From: Verrucomicrobiota bacterium JB022
Lineage (GTDB): Bacteria; Verrucomicrobiota; Verrucomicrobiia; Opitutales; Oceanipulchritudinaceae
NCBI GenBank assembly: GCA_030673845.1
Contig: JAUTCQ010000015.1
Location: forward strand, 341,822-405,821
Length of the DNA stretch: 64,000 nucleotides
Reading direction: 5' to 3'
Shown: positions 34,753 to 43,304 of the stretch, piece by piece
Layout: each line of letters begins with the position of its first letter
How positions within the stretch are numbered: position 1 is the stretch's first letter
Program-made: the position numbers and the translations under genes
The notes under the pieces: generated by a model
What the model saw: the letters and a program-made list of their open reading frames with translations, nothing else
Databases searched by the model: none
Told to the model about the DNA's origin: nothing

Positions 34753-34778
34753 TAGAGGCTTCGTTCTTTCAGCCTCTA
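34753..34778 (+). terminator. First hairpin after the secreted orphan gene
   Basis: TAGAGGCT and AGCCTCTA form a perfect 8-bp stem around a 10-base loop, 5 bases after the stop. There is no strong T-tract. Confidence 0.45.
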
Positions 34779-34795
34779 CGTATGCTTTGAACTTC

Positions 34796-34832
34796 CATTG
34801 CCCGGAGCTCATCCCTCCGGGCAATGCTTTTT
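34796..34832 (+). terminator. Strong intrinsic terminator
   Basis: CATTGCCCGGAG and CTCCGGGCAATG form a perfect 12-bp stem with a 7-base loop, followed by CTTTTTC. It isolates the orphan gene from the GH43 unit. Confidence 0.85.
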
Positions 34833-34905
34833 CTGACGCCGCCACATGGGGTGGTGTCCATTGTCTTTGAGCGTTTTTACCTGCGTCACGAACGTTTGAC
34901 TGTGG

Positions 34906-35037
34906 CGTTCTGGCTGCCGGATCGATCCTTCGCACTTTCGCGAAGGTAGCTCTAGGCGGCCAGAACGGCCAGTCCCGTAAGGGTGAGGCTTGTGCGGCGC
35001 GCGGTGACAATCGTGCTGCCGCCGTACAAGTTCTCAC
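34906..35037 (+). ncRNA. Candidate structured leader RNA upstream of GH43
   Basis: In the 341-base gap after the orphan gene, two large imperfect hairpins can be drawn. The first pairs 34906-34918 with 34955-34967 (13 bp, one G-U) and encloses a 7-bp hairpin at 34927-34946. The second pairs GGTGAG and CTTGT with ACAAG and CTCACC, with an inner GCGGC/GCCGC stem (about 34979-35037). The second ends about 50 bases before the GH43 start. No known riboswitch was recognised. A GC-rich repeat-type element is the alternative. Confidence 0.35.
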
Positions 35038-35088
35038 CGGGCGGGTGGACTTAGGCTAAAGCGCTTTATTCATGGAAGGGTTACGTCG

Positions 35089-36642
35089 ATGAAAACTCCG
35101 TTGCTTCCCGGTCTTCGCTATGGTGATCAAGGCGACGGAACTTACTGCAACCCCATCCTCTTTGCCGACTACTCCGACCCGGATGTCGTAGCGGTGGGGG
35201 AGGACTATTACCTCGTAGCCTCCAGCTTCAACTGTACGCCGGGCCTGCCCATCCTGCACTCGCGGGACCTCGTCAACTGGCAGCCGGCAGGTTATGCGAT
35301 GGAGGCCTTTCCCGACGAGGCTTACGCCCGGCCGCAACACGGCAAAGGCGTCTGGGCTCCGGCGATTCGTCACCACGACGGCCGTTTCTGGGTTGTCTTC
35401 GGTGCGCCCGACGAAGGGATCTACGTCACGACGGCGGAGCGGGTGGAAGGCCCGTGGACCCCTCTCCACCACATGGCCGCAGGCAAGGGCCTGATCGACC
35501 CATGCCTCTTCTGGGACGACGACGGCAGTGCCTATCTGCTGCGCGCACAGGCTGCCAGCCGCTGCAACGGCGTCAATTCGCTGCTGACGCTGCACCGCAT
35601 GGCGCCTGATGCGAGCAAGCTGCTCGACGAGGGAGAAGTCATTATCGACGGCAATTTCCACCACCCGATCGTCGAAGGGCCCAAGCTCTACAAGCGCAAC
35701 GGCTACTACTACATTTTTGCCCCCGCCGGCGGCGTCAAAGGCGGCTGGCAGACGGTTTTCCGCGCGCGCAACCTCTACGGCCCGTGGGAAGACCGTGTCG
35801 TGCTGGTCCAAGGCACGACCGCGATCAACGGGCCGCACCAGGGGGCCTGGATCGAGACGCCCCACGGCGAGCATTGGTTCCTGCATTTCCAGGACCGTGG
35901 AGCGTATGGTCGGGTGATCCACCTGCAGCCGATGACCTGGGGCGACGACGGCTGGCCGCGCATGGGCGATCCCAATCGCAAGATGCAGCGCGAGCCGGTG
36001 CTGCAACACCCGCTGCCCAAAACCTCGCAGCCGACCAAGCCGCAGCGCCTACCCGCCAGTGACGACTTCCCAGGCGGCCAACTAGGCCCACAGTGGCAAT
36101 GGCTGGCGAACTACCGCCCCGAATGGGCAACGCTGGAGCAGCCGGGGCTTCGCCTCACTACCCAGGGCACGCCCGGCGGCAAGGCCCATTGGCTGGAGGC
36201 TGGCAATATCCTCACGCAAAAGCCGCAAGACCCGCGCTTTGCTTTCCGCGTCCACCTCCAGCCCGGTTTCAAGGCCGAAGGGGACCGCGCAGGCATCATC
36301 CTGCTCAGTGGTGTTTGCGGGGCAATTTATCTGGAGCAGAGCGCCGGAGGGCTGCGCCTGGTGCAGGCGGTTTTGCCGAGCAAGGATGCTCCCCAGCCGC
36401 TTGAGCAAGTGTCGATAAAGTGGCATCAGCCGGAGATTTGGCTGGAACTTACCATGATCGACGGTCAATGCTGGTTTACCTACGGCGATGGGCAGGTGTT
36501 TACGCCTTTGGGTGCCGCCATTGTGCCGCAGGATGCGGCCTGGATGGGCGCCCGCCTCGGCCTCTTTGCCCTCAACCCAGATACTGCCGCCAGTGGCGGT
36601 TCCGCCCTCGTTTCTCGCGTTTCTTACGACCGTATCCCCTAA
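35089..36642 (+). CDS. GH43-family glycosidase with C-terminal beta-sandwich, probably cytoplasmic
   Basis: This 517-residue protein lacks a signal peptide. The five-bladed propeller shows the general base Asp30 in DYSDPDVV, WAPAIRHHDGRF, an Asp in GLIDPCLFWDDDG and the probable acid Glu in IVEGPKLYKRNGYYY. Residues about 320-515 form a beta-sandwich (FPGGQLGPQWQWLANY; FKAEGDRAGIIL) as in GH43 subfamily 12 proteins. These act on arabinofuranosides or xylosides. It lies 14 bases before a symporter gene, so it probably cleaves small imported arabino-oligosaccharides inside the cell. Confidence 0.85.
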   Translation: MKTPLLPGLRYGDQGDGTYCNPILFADYSDPDVVAVGEDYYLVASSFNCTPGLPILHSRDLVNWQPAGYAMEAFPDEAYARPQHGKGVWAPAIRHHDGRFWVVFGAPDEGIYVTTAERVEGPWTPLHHMAAGKGLIDPCLFWDDDGSAYLLRAQAASRCNGVNSLLTLHRMAPDASKLLDEGEVIIDGNFHHPIVEGPKLYKRNGYYYIFAPAGGVKGGWQTVFRARNLYGPWEDRVVLVQGTTAINGPHQGAWIETPHGEHWFLHFQDRGAYGRVIHLQPMTWGDDGWPRMGDPNRKMQREPVLQHPLPKTSQPTKPQRLPASDDFPGGQLGPQWQWLANYRPEWATLEQPGLRLTTQGTPGGKAHWLEAGNILTQKPQDPRFAFRVHLQPGFKAEGDRAGIILLSGVCGAIYLEQSAGGLRLVQAVLPSKDAPQPLEQVSIKWHQPEIWLELTMIDGQCWFTYGDGQVFTPLGAAIVPQDAAWMGARLGLFALNPDTAASGGSALVSRVSYDRIP

Positions 36643-36656
36643 TCATCAGGCTGACC

Positions 36657-38912
36657 GTGTTTGGACTTCCCCTTATCGACCTTGTTGTCATTGCGCTGTA
36701 TTTCGCAGTGATGCTGGCCATTGGCTTCTGGTCTTCGCGCCGGATCTCGAATCAGGAAGATTACTTTCTGGCTGGCCGCCGCTTCGGCAAGCTGGTCCAA
36801 ACGTTCGCTGCCTTTGGCCAGGCCACCTCGGCTGACAACGCGGTGGGCACTACGACCACCACGTTCAACAACGGTATCGCGGGCATCTGGAGCTCGATGC
36901 TCTACCTTTTTGCGACGCCGCTTTATTGGGTTTGCACTCACTGGCCGCGCCGGATGCGCATCCTCACGCTGGGCGATTATTTTGAGGAGCGTTTTAACTC
37001 CAAGTCGATGGGTTCGGTCTACGCGCTGATCGGCTCGATTGCCATGATGGCGTTTATCGGCCTCGGCCTCACCGCGATGACGAAGACCATCGTCGCGATT
37101 ACGCCCAAGGATGCCACCGAGTTTACTGTGGCCCAGCAGGCAGAGTATCGGGCCGCCTACGAACGCGAAGTCAATCGTACGACGGCCATCGGCATGCCGG
37201 TGGAAGTGTTGAGCTACGAAGAGCTGGCCGAGCGCGAGCAATTGCTGGCCACTCCCAGCGATCAATTGACGCCCGAGCAGCAGTCGCGCCTGCTCTGGCT
37301 CGATGGCCTGAAGCCTGCCGCCGTCATTTCGCACCTTTCGCAAAACGTCCTTATCTGGGTCGTCTGTATCGTCGTGCTGCTTTATGCCACCCTCGGGGGG
37401 CTGGAGGCCGCCTTCCTGACCGACATGATCCAAGGCGTCTTCATCATCATCCTTTCGCTGATGCTGATCCCCTTCGCCTGGGCCAAGATCAACGCGGTCT
37501 ACGGCGGCGAAACGGTGATGGATGCGCTCAGGACGATCCACGACAAGCTGCCCGATTCGTATTTCCAGATCTTTGGTGCCCCGCAGACGCCCGACTTTAC
37601 GTGGTATTACATCCTCACCCTGTCGATCATGGCGGCGGTGACGGTGGTGACGCAGCCCAACGGGGCCGTTATGGCCGGCTCGGCCAAGGACGAGATCTCG
37701 AACCGCGCGGGCACCGTGATCGGTAACTTCCTCAAGCGCTTCTGCATCATCTTCTGGGGTGTGTTCGGCCTCGCCGCCATCGTGCTCTACGAGGGCCGCA
37801 TCCTGCAGTCCGACATGCTCTGGGGGCACGCCACACACGACTTGCTGGGGCCGTTGAACATCGGCCTCGTGGGCCTGATGATCGCCTGCTTGCTCGCCGC
37901 GCTCATGTCGACGGTCGACTGCCTCATGATCACCAGCGCCAGCCTGTTGACCCACAACCTTTACCAGCCGCTTTTCCCCAACCAACCCGCAAAGAACTAC
38001 GTGTGGGCCGGTCGGATCTTCGGCTTCCTCGTGGTGGTCGGCGGCGCGGCCTTTGCGCTGCAGTTCGACACCATCCTGCAGATCCTCAAGTTTATCTGGG
38101 AGGTCAACGTGATGCTCGCCCCGGCCTACTGGCTGGGGATCAAATGGCGTCGCGCCAATCAACCTGCCGCGTGGTCGTCCATTGGGGTGGGTGCGGTGCT
38201 CTTCCTTGCTATCCCGGCCCTGCTGCCGATGGCCAACCCCGGCATGCGCTACAGCGAAGACCTCCTGCGCACCACCAACCCGGCCCCGACGGTGATGACC
38301 GAAGTGGCCAAGGAGTTCGACGTGCAGCGCCGCGAAGTGGAAATCATGGAATGGGACCGCCTCGACCAAGTGGGCAACGCCCCCGGTGAGCGTCCGCTGA
38401 TGATCGAAGTCGGCACGCCCTACGAGCACACCTACGTCTTCCCCAAGCGCAGCCTTTTCTGGTCCAAGGGCATCCAGGTTGACAACGAGGGCCGCATCTA
38501 CGGCGGTGGCCTCTTCAGCACCGAGCTTTGGATCCTTGGCAAGCTAGGCTTCAATCTCGAGAGCAACCCCTACGCGCTCAACGAGACCCTGCGCATCCTC
38601 TTCCGCACGCTGCTGCCCTTCGTGATTTTCATCGCGGTGGCGCTGCTGACCAAGCCCGACCCGAAGCCCGTGCTCGACCGCTTCTACGCCAAGATGCGCA
38701 CCCGTGTCATCCCCGACCCGGTGAAGGACAAGGAAGAGCTCGAAAAGTCGCTGGCCGACCCGCACCGTTACGACCACATCCTCGTCTTCCCCAAATCTCA
38801 GTTCGAGATCTACAAGTGGAACCGCGAAGACTGGACCGGCTTCATCTGGTCCGTCATCGGCGTGGGTGTCGTGCTCGTCGTCATTTGGGCCGCCGTGTCC
38901 ATCGGGCGGTAA
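36657..38912 (+). CDS. Sodium:solute symporter with long C-terminal extension
   Basis: This 751-residue SSS-type membrane protein starts at GTG 36657, 14 bases after the GH43 stop; the reading frame upstream is a shadow. Core features are EDYFLAGRRFGKLVQTFAAFG, NAVGTTTTTFNNG, GGLEAAFLTDMIQG and LMSTVDCLMITSASL. Two departures from the usual 500-560 residues are visible. One is a charged insert of about 75 residues (about 150-225, TPKDATEFTVAQQAEYR...). The other is a C-terminal part from about residue 560 that includes a polar domain, a further hydrophobic pair (LLPFVIFIAVALLT; FIWSVIGVGVVLVVIWAA) and cytoplasmic-type sequence. It probably imports arabino- or galacto-oligosaccharides for the GH43. 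Confidence 0.85.
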   Translation: MFGLPLIDLVVIALYFAVMLAIGFWSSRRISNQEDYFLAGRRFGKLVQTFAAFGQATSADNAVGTTTTTFNNGIAGIWSSMLYLFATPLYWVCTHWPRRMRILTLGDYFEERFNSKSMGSVYALIGSIAMMAFIGLGLTAMTKTIVAITPKDATEFTVAQQAEYRAAYEREVNRTTAIGMPVEVLSYEELAEREQLLATPSDQLTPEQQSRLLWLDGLKPAAVISHLSQNVLIWVVCIVVLLYATLGGLEAAFLTDMIQGVFIIILSLMLIPFAWAKINAVYGGETVMDALRTIHDKLPDSYFQIFGAPQTPDFTWYYILTLSIMAAVTVVTQPNGAVMAGSAKDEISNRAGTVIGNFLKRFCIIFWGVFGLAAIVLYEGRILQSDMLWGHATHDLLGPLNIGLVGLMIACLLAALMSTVDCLMITSASLLTHNLYQPLFPNQPAKNYVWAGRIFGFLVVVGGAAFALQFDTILQILKFIWEVNVMLAPAYWLGIKWRRANQPAAWSSIGVGAVLFLAIPALLPMANPGMRYSEDLLRTTNPAPTVMTEVAKEFDVQRREVEIMEWDRLDQVGNAPGERPLMIEVGTPYEHTYVFPKRSLFWSKGIQVDNEGRIYGGGLFSTELWILGKLGFNLESNPYALNETLRILFRTLLPFVIFIAVALLTKPDPKPVLDRFYAKMRTRVIPDPVKDKEELEKSLADPHRYDHILVFPKSQFEIYKWNREDWTGFIWSVIGVGVVLVVIWAAVSIGR

Positions 38913-38974
38913 GGGCAGTAAATTTCTGCAGTCCCCCCACAGGTGATGCTGCGAGGGGGCTCGCGTATCTTGCC

Positions 38975-40351
38975 TTAGCGCCGACTGCTGCCGGATGAGC
39001 CGCCACGGGTGGGGACGGACTGCTGGTTGGTGACCTGGAAGGGGTTCAGTTCAAAGACTTCAATCGCTTCCGAGCGGCTCATCGTATCGTTCTCGACTTG
39101 CTCGGCGCGGGCCTGTGCGGCTTCGGCCTGATCAGCGACGTTGCTGCGCGTGGCGTCGTAACGGCTGTAACCGAGTATATCGATGAAAGAAGAGACCTTG
39201 GCGAAGTTGGAGGCGGCCCCGGAGCGGTCACCCTCCCGCAGCATCTTGGCCGCTTCCTGGGTGACGGTCGCGTCGTAATTGGCGACCACTTCACGTTGCA
39301 GGTCGAGATTGGCCGAGGCGGCTACGGCATCCAGATCCTGACTGTAGCGGATTTCGATGTCGTCGGTCAGCGTGCGCTTCTGTTCGGCGCGGGAATCGAG
39401 ATAGGTAACGGTCACTTTCGCGAGCGGCGTCTGCTCTCCATTCTTGCCGGGCGGCAGCTTGAACTCGATCAGCCCAAACTTGTCGTTGCCGCCGTAGAGT
39501 TGGTTGATGCGGTAGAAGACTTTCTGGCCGTAGATCTCGCCTTCGCGGCCGACAGTAGAGACCGGTTCGACGCCTTGGGCAAATTCGATTTCCACGACCG
39601 CCTCGGTTGCGACCAGGCTCAGCACATCGCCCAGCTCGTGGTCAAAGATCGAGGCGAGCTGCGCGGGCTCTTCTGCGAAGTAGAAGTTGCCTTGCCCTGC
39701 CTGGGCGAGGGCGGACAGCGTTGATTCGGAGAAATCGACTCCCAAGCCGACGGACGAGACCGAGATCCCCTCCTTTTCAAAAGCCGCACCCAAAGCGGTG
39801 AAATCGTCGGGGGAGGAAGGCCCTTCGTTGGCCAGGCCGTCGGAGATCAGGATCATGCGGTCGAAGAAGTCGCCCTCGGTCTTTTTGCGCAGCTCGGCGG
39901 CACCACGGTTGAGGCCGTCGTACATGGCGGTGTTGCCGCTTGGGTAGAGTTCCTTGATTTTCGCCTCGATCTCCCTGCGGTTCTTGATCGGCCCGGCGGC
40001 GATCACCGTTTCCGCCCGAGTGTGGTAGGTGATGAGCGAGAATTGGTCATTACGGTCCAGTCGTTGCAGGGCCTCGATCGTCGCCTGCTTTGCATCGTTG
40101 AACTTGTTGCCCGCCATTGAGCCAGAGCGGTCGAGCACGATGCAGAGGTTCACGGGTGGACGTTCCGCTTCGCGCTCGACTGCAGTAGGTACCAACTTCA
40201 CCTGCATTACCCCTCGTTCCTGGCTTTCGGCCGGGTAGAGGCCAAAATCGGTTTTGAGTTCGAGAGCAACTGGGGTGGGCTCATCGGCCAGAAGGGGCGT
40301 CGCTGCCGAGAGCAGCCCCGCAAACAGGGGGAGTATTGAAGTCTTCATCAT
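38975..40351 (-). CDS. Secreted von Willebrand factor A-domain protein
   Basis: This protein has 458 residues from ATG 40351 (a second ATG follows at once). The signal peptide is MKTSILPLFAGLLSAATPLLA. The VWA domain begins at VNLCIVLDRSGSMAG, with an intact MIDAS DxSGS, and continues through FSLITYHTRAE, SGNTAMYDGL and RMILISDGLANEG. A beta-domain (EAVVEIEFAQGVEPV) and a helical tail ending GGSSGSSRR follow. Similar proteins are calcium-dependent surface or envelope factors; none is known in pectin breakdown. It is convergent with the symporter gene (62-base gap, no clear terminator) and separated from GH28 by a terminator. It is probably a separate single-gene unit. Confidence 0.85.
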   Translation of the reverse strand: MMKTSILPLFAGLLSAATPLLADEPTPVALELKTDFGLYPAESQERGVMQVKLVPTAVEREAERPPVNLCIVLDRSGSMAGNKFNDAKQATIEALQRLDRNDQFSLITYHTRAETVIAAGPIKNRREIEAKIKELYPSGNTAMYDGLNRGAAELRKKTEGDFFDRMILISDGLANEGPSSPDDFTALGAAFEKEGISVSSVGLGVDFSESTLSALAQAGQGNFYFAEEPAQLASIFDHELGDVLSLVATEAVVEIEFAQGVEPVSTVGREGEIYGQKVFYRINQLYGGNDKFGLIEFKLPPGKNGEQTPLAKVTVTYLDSRAEQKRTLTDDIEIRYSQDLDAVAASANLDLQREVVANYDATVTQEAAKMLREGDRSGAASNFAKVSSFIDILGYSRYDATRSNVADQAEAAQARAEQVENDTMSRSEAIEVFELNPFQVTNQQSVPTRGGSSGSSRR

Positions 40352-40434
40352 GGGATATACGCGTGGGTGGGGTGGGTTCTTAATAAAAACCTGCGCAATA
40401 CTCTGCAACCCGTTACTCACGAAAGTTGAGTCCA

Positions 40435-40468
40435 TAAAAAACGCGAAGCCTCTTTCGAGACTTCGCGT
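40435..40468 (-). terminator. Intrinsic terminator of the GH2/esterase-GH28 operon
   Basis: On the minus strand ACGCGAAG pairs with CTTCGCGT and the inner CTC pairs with GAG around GAAA, followed by TTTTTATGG. It lies about 30 bases past the GH28 stop and upstream of the VWA gene, so it ends the minus-strand operon. Confidence 0.85.
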
Positions 40469-40496
40469 CGTGTTGCTGTAAAGCTGAAGCCGTCGT

Positions 40497-43277
40497 TTAC
40501 TTCTCGGCCTTGGGCTCGATGATCACGTTTTCGAAGGTGATCTGGCCGGCGTCCTTCACAATGTCGGGGTGGGTGATGTTGGTGAAGGTGCAGTCGCGGA
40601 AGTGGATGCCGTCGATGACGCCTTCGGGGATGCCGACGATCGACATGACGCGCGGGCTGCCGTGGCTGGTGACGCGCTCTACGTGCACGTTGCGCACGAC
40701 GGGCTGGTGCGGGCCCTTGCTGCGGTGGTCATACATGAAGTTGGCGGTGACGACGCCGAGCACGGTCTGGCCGACTTCCACGTCGCGCATGTAGATGTTT
40801 TCCACGATGCCGCCGCGCACGGTGTTGGACTTGAAGCGCAGGGCGCGGTCGAGGTGCGGGCTGTCCATCAGGCAGTTTTCGACGAAGACGTTGCGGATGT
40901 CGCCGGAGACTTCGCTGCCGAGCACCACGCCGCCATGGCCTTCCTTCATGCGGCAGTTGCGCACGATGATGTTTTCGCTGGCTTTGCCCACGCGGCGCCC
41001 GTCGTTGTTCTTGCCCGACTTGATGGCAATGCAGTCGTCCCCGGTGTCGAAGAGCGTCTCTTCGATCAGCACGTCGCGAGAAGACTCGGGGTTGCAACCG
41101 TCGTTGTTGGGGCCGTGGCTCTCGATGTGGAGGCCGCGCACGGTCACGTTTTCGCTCAGCACGGGGTGGACGATCCACATGGGCGAGCGTACGATCTTCA
41201 CGCCCTCGATCAGGACGTTTTTGCAGCGGTAGGGCTGGATGAAGTTAGGGCGCAGGTAAGAGCCGGGCCCGAAGACGCGGTCCTCGACCGGCACGCCGTC
41301 GGCCCCCATCTGGAGCAGGCGCTCCTTGCTTTCCTTGCAAATGCCGCCTTCGTATTCGTTCCAGTCCCAGCCCCACCAGGTTTCGGGGGTGGCGCTGCCG
41401 TCGAGCGTGCCCTTGCCGGTGATGGCGATGTTTTCCTGCTCAAAGGCGTAGATGAGCGGCGAGATGCCCATGTGCTCGGTGCCCTCGTAGCGGGTGTGGA
41501 CGAGCGGGAAGTATTTATTCTCGTCGAAGATGAAGCGCAGGGTGGCGCCTTCGCTCACGTGCAGGTTCACGTTGCTGAGCAGGTGCACCGCGCCGGTCAT
41601 GAAGGTGCCTTCCGGGATCACGACGCGCCCGCCGCCTGCTTCATGCGCGGCTTTGATGGCCTTGCGGATGGCATCGGTGTTGTCGGCCTTGCCGTCGCCC
41701 TTGGCACCGTAGTCGGTTACCTTGAAGTCGCGGTTGGGGAAGGTGGGGGCCTGGATGCGTTCGAGGATCTGGGGGACGGCGTCCCAGCCGAGCGTGGCCA
41801 CGTCGGTGGGCTTGGGGCGCGTCATCTGCACCGGCCAGCTGTCGGTGCGGAAGGGCTGGGCGGGCAGGCCGGCGGAGTTGACGAGGTTGGGCGTAGCCGT
41901 CTCGTGCCAGGCAAAGCGGACGGCCTCCGGGTGACGCACGAGCGAGCTGCTGACGACGACGGTGTCCTTGTCGAGCAGGCGGGCTTCGGCGGGTTCGAAG
42001 TTGCGGCCCTTGCCCGCGAGCTCGAAGTGGCTCAGGGCATTGCCGCTGTTGCGACGCAGGCCATCGCCCACGTTTTCAAAGTCGATCTGCACCGTGCCGT
42101 CGTCCTGCACCTTGAAGTCCTTGAAGGTGGGGCTGTAGGCGAGGATGTCATCGCGGCCGTAGGTTTCCACCATCGCGAGGTTGGCGAGGCGGCGGCCCAC
42201 TTCTTTCTTGGCCGTGGGGTGGATGTCCTTGGCATCGCCCGCGAGGTCGGTCGTCACGACCGAGCCGGTGTGAGGGAGGTCGATGGAGGCCTGCACCTCC
42301 CAGAAGCGGGGCAGGGCTTCCGAGGTCATCCACGTCGGGAAGCTCTCCCATTCGCTGTAGTTGAAGGGGGCGAGCTGCACGAAGTAAAACGGCGCGTCTT
42401 CGCGGTCCCAGACCTGGCGCCAGCTCTGCACGAGGGCCTCCAGCTTGGTGGCGTAAATGTCCTCTTCGCCCAGCATGGCATTGGCCTCGCCTTGATACCA
42501 GAGGAAGCCGCGCAGGGTGTAGGGGGCGACGGGCGTGATCATGCTCTGGTAGAGCTCGCTGGCCTGCACGCCCTTGACCCACGCGAAGTACCTCTCGCGG
42601 AAGAGCTTCTCCAGCTTGGGGGTCGAGGTAAAGGCCTGCTCGGGCATCCATGCCTCAATCATGGTGCCACCAAAGCTGCTGTGGATGATGCCCACCGGCA
42701 CGTCGAGGTTGTTCAGGATGTCCTGCCCGAAGAAGTAACCCACGGCGGAGAATTCCGACTGCTCCAGCGTCTCGGGCGTGGTCTGCAGCCACTGCATCTG
42801 CACGTCGGCGTTCTTCACCTTTCCCTGGCGGGGCACGTGGTAGAGGCGCAGATTCGGGTGGTCTGCCGCAGCGAGTTCGCTCCGGTAATTGTCGGTCGGG
42901 CGTTGGCCCTTCTTTTCGCCCAGCGGCTTTTCCATGTTGGATTGGCCGGAGCAGAGCCACACTTCGCCTACCAGAACGTCCTGATAGGTGATCGTGTTGC
43001 GGCCACGGATCTCCAGCTCGCGGCCTTCATGGCTGGCCTTGAGCGGCGAGAGGGCGACCGACCACTGGCCGGCGTCGTCGGTCGTGGCAGACTGGCGTTG
43101 ACCGGCGAACGAGACGGTAACTTTTTCGCCCGGCTCACCTGTGCCCCAGACTTTGACCGGCAGGTCACGCTGAAGCACCATGTGATCGGTGAAGATCGGA
43201 GCGGGCGTCACGGCCAGCGCGACAGACTGCCAGAGCAGCGACGCGAGGCCAACGAGGGGAAGGGTGGGGAAACGCAT
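40497..43277 (-). CDS. Secreted SGNH esterase - GH28 fusion (rhamnogalacturonan esterase/polygalacturonase)
   Basis: This 926-residue protein has a signal peptide (cleavage near SVALA). Residues about 25-490 are a sialate-O-acetylesterase-like SGNH enzyme: nucleophile Ser in CSGQSNME, Gly block in SSFGGTMIEAW, YQGEAN, and Asp/His in DAKDIHPTAK. Residues about 510-926 are GH28: beta-helix opening VTDYGAKGDGKADNTDAI, then the four family signatures as HGPNNDGCNPE, DTGDDCIAIKSG, GHGGVVLGSE and RALRFKSN. GH28 hydrolyses galacturonan or rhamnogalacturonan with inversion. The fusion would deacetylate and cut in one polypeptide. It lies 27 bases after the GH2 gene. All key residues are present in both halves. 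Confidence 0.9.
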   Translation of the reverse strand: MRFPTLPLVGLASLLWQSVALAVTPAPIFTDHMVLQRDLPVKVWGTGEPGEKVTVSFAGQRQSATTDDAGQWSVALSPLKASHEGRELEIRGRNTITYQDVLVGEVWLCSGQSNMEKPLGEKKGQRPTDNYRSELAAADHPNLRLYHVPRQGKVKNADVQMQWLQTTPETLEQSEFSAVGYFFGQDILNNLDVPVGIIHSSFGGTMIEAWMPEQAFTSTPKLEKLFRERYFAWVKGVQASELYQSMITPVAPYTLRGFLWYQGEANAMLGEEDIYATKLEALVQSWRQVWDREDAPFYFVQLAPFNYSEWESFPTWMTSEALPRFWEVQASIDLPHTGSVVTTDLAGDAKDIHPTAKKEVGRRLANLAMVETYGRDDILAYSPTFKDFKVQDDGTVQIDFENVGDGLRRNSGNALSHFELAGKGRNFEPAEARLLDKDTVVVSSSLVRHPEAVRFAWHETATPNLVNSAGLPAQPFRTDSWPVQMTRPKPTDVATLGWDAVPQILERIQAPTFPNRDFKVTDYGAKGDGKADNTDAIRKAIKAAHEAGGGRVVIPEGTFMTGAVHLLSNVNLHVSEGATLRFIFDENKYFPLVHTRYEGTEHMGISPLIYAFEQENIAITGKGTLDGSATPETWWGWDWNEYEGGICKESKERLLQMGADGVPVEDRVFGPGSYLRPNFIQPYRCKNVLIEGVKIVRSPMWIVHPVLSENVTVRGLHIESHGPNNDGCNPESSRDVLIEETLFDTGDDCIAIKSGKNNDGRRVGKASENIIVRNCRMKEGHGGVVLGSEVSGDIRNVFVENCLMDSPHLDRALRFKSNTVRGGIVENIYMRDVEVGQTVLGVVTANFMYDHRSKGPHQPVVRNVHVERVTSHGSPRVMSIVGIPEGVIDGIHFRDCTFTNITHPDIVKDAGQITFENVIIEPKAEK

Positions 43278-43304
43278 GGTAGAACGTGCGGGAAGGGGGA
43301 TTTG

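Noticed and set aside
34741..35037. Small minus-strand gene of 98 codons in the gap before GH43
   Set aside because: It spans the terminator and paired hairpins, has an Arg/Ala/Pro-rich product and no motif.
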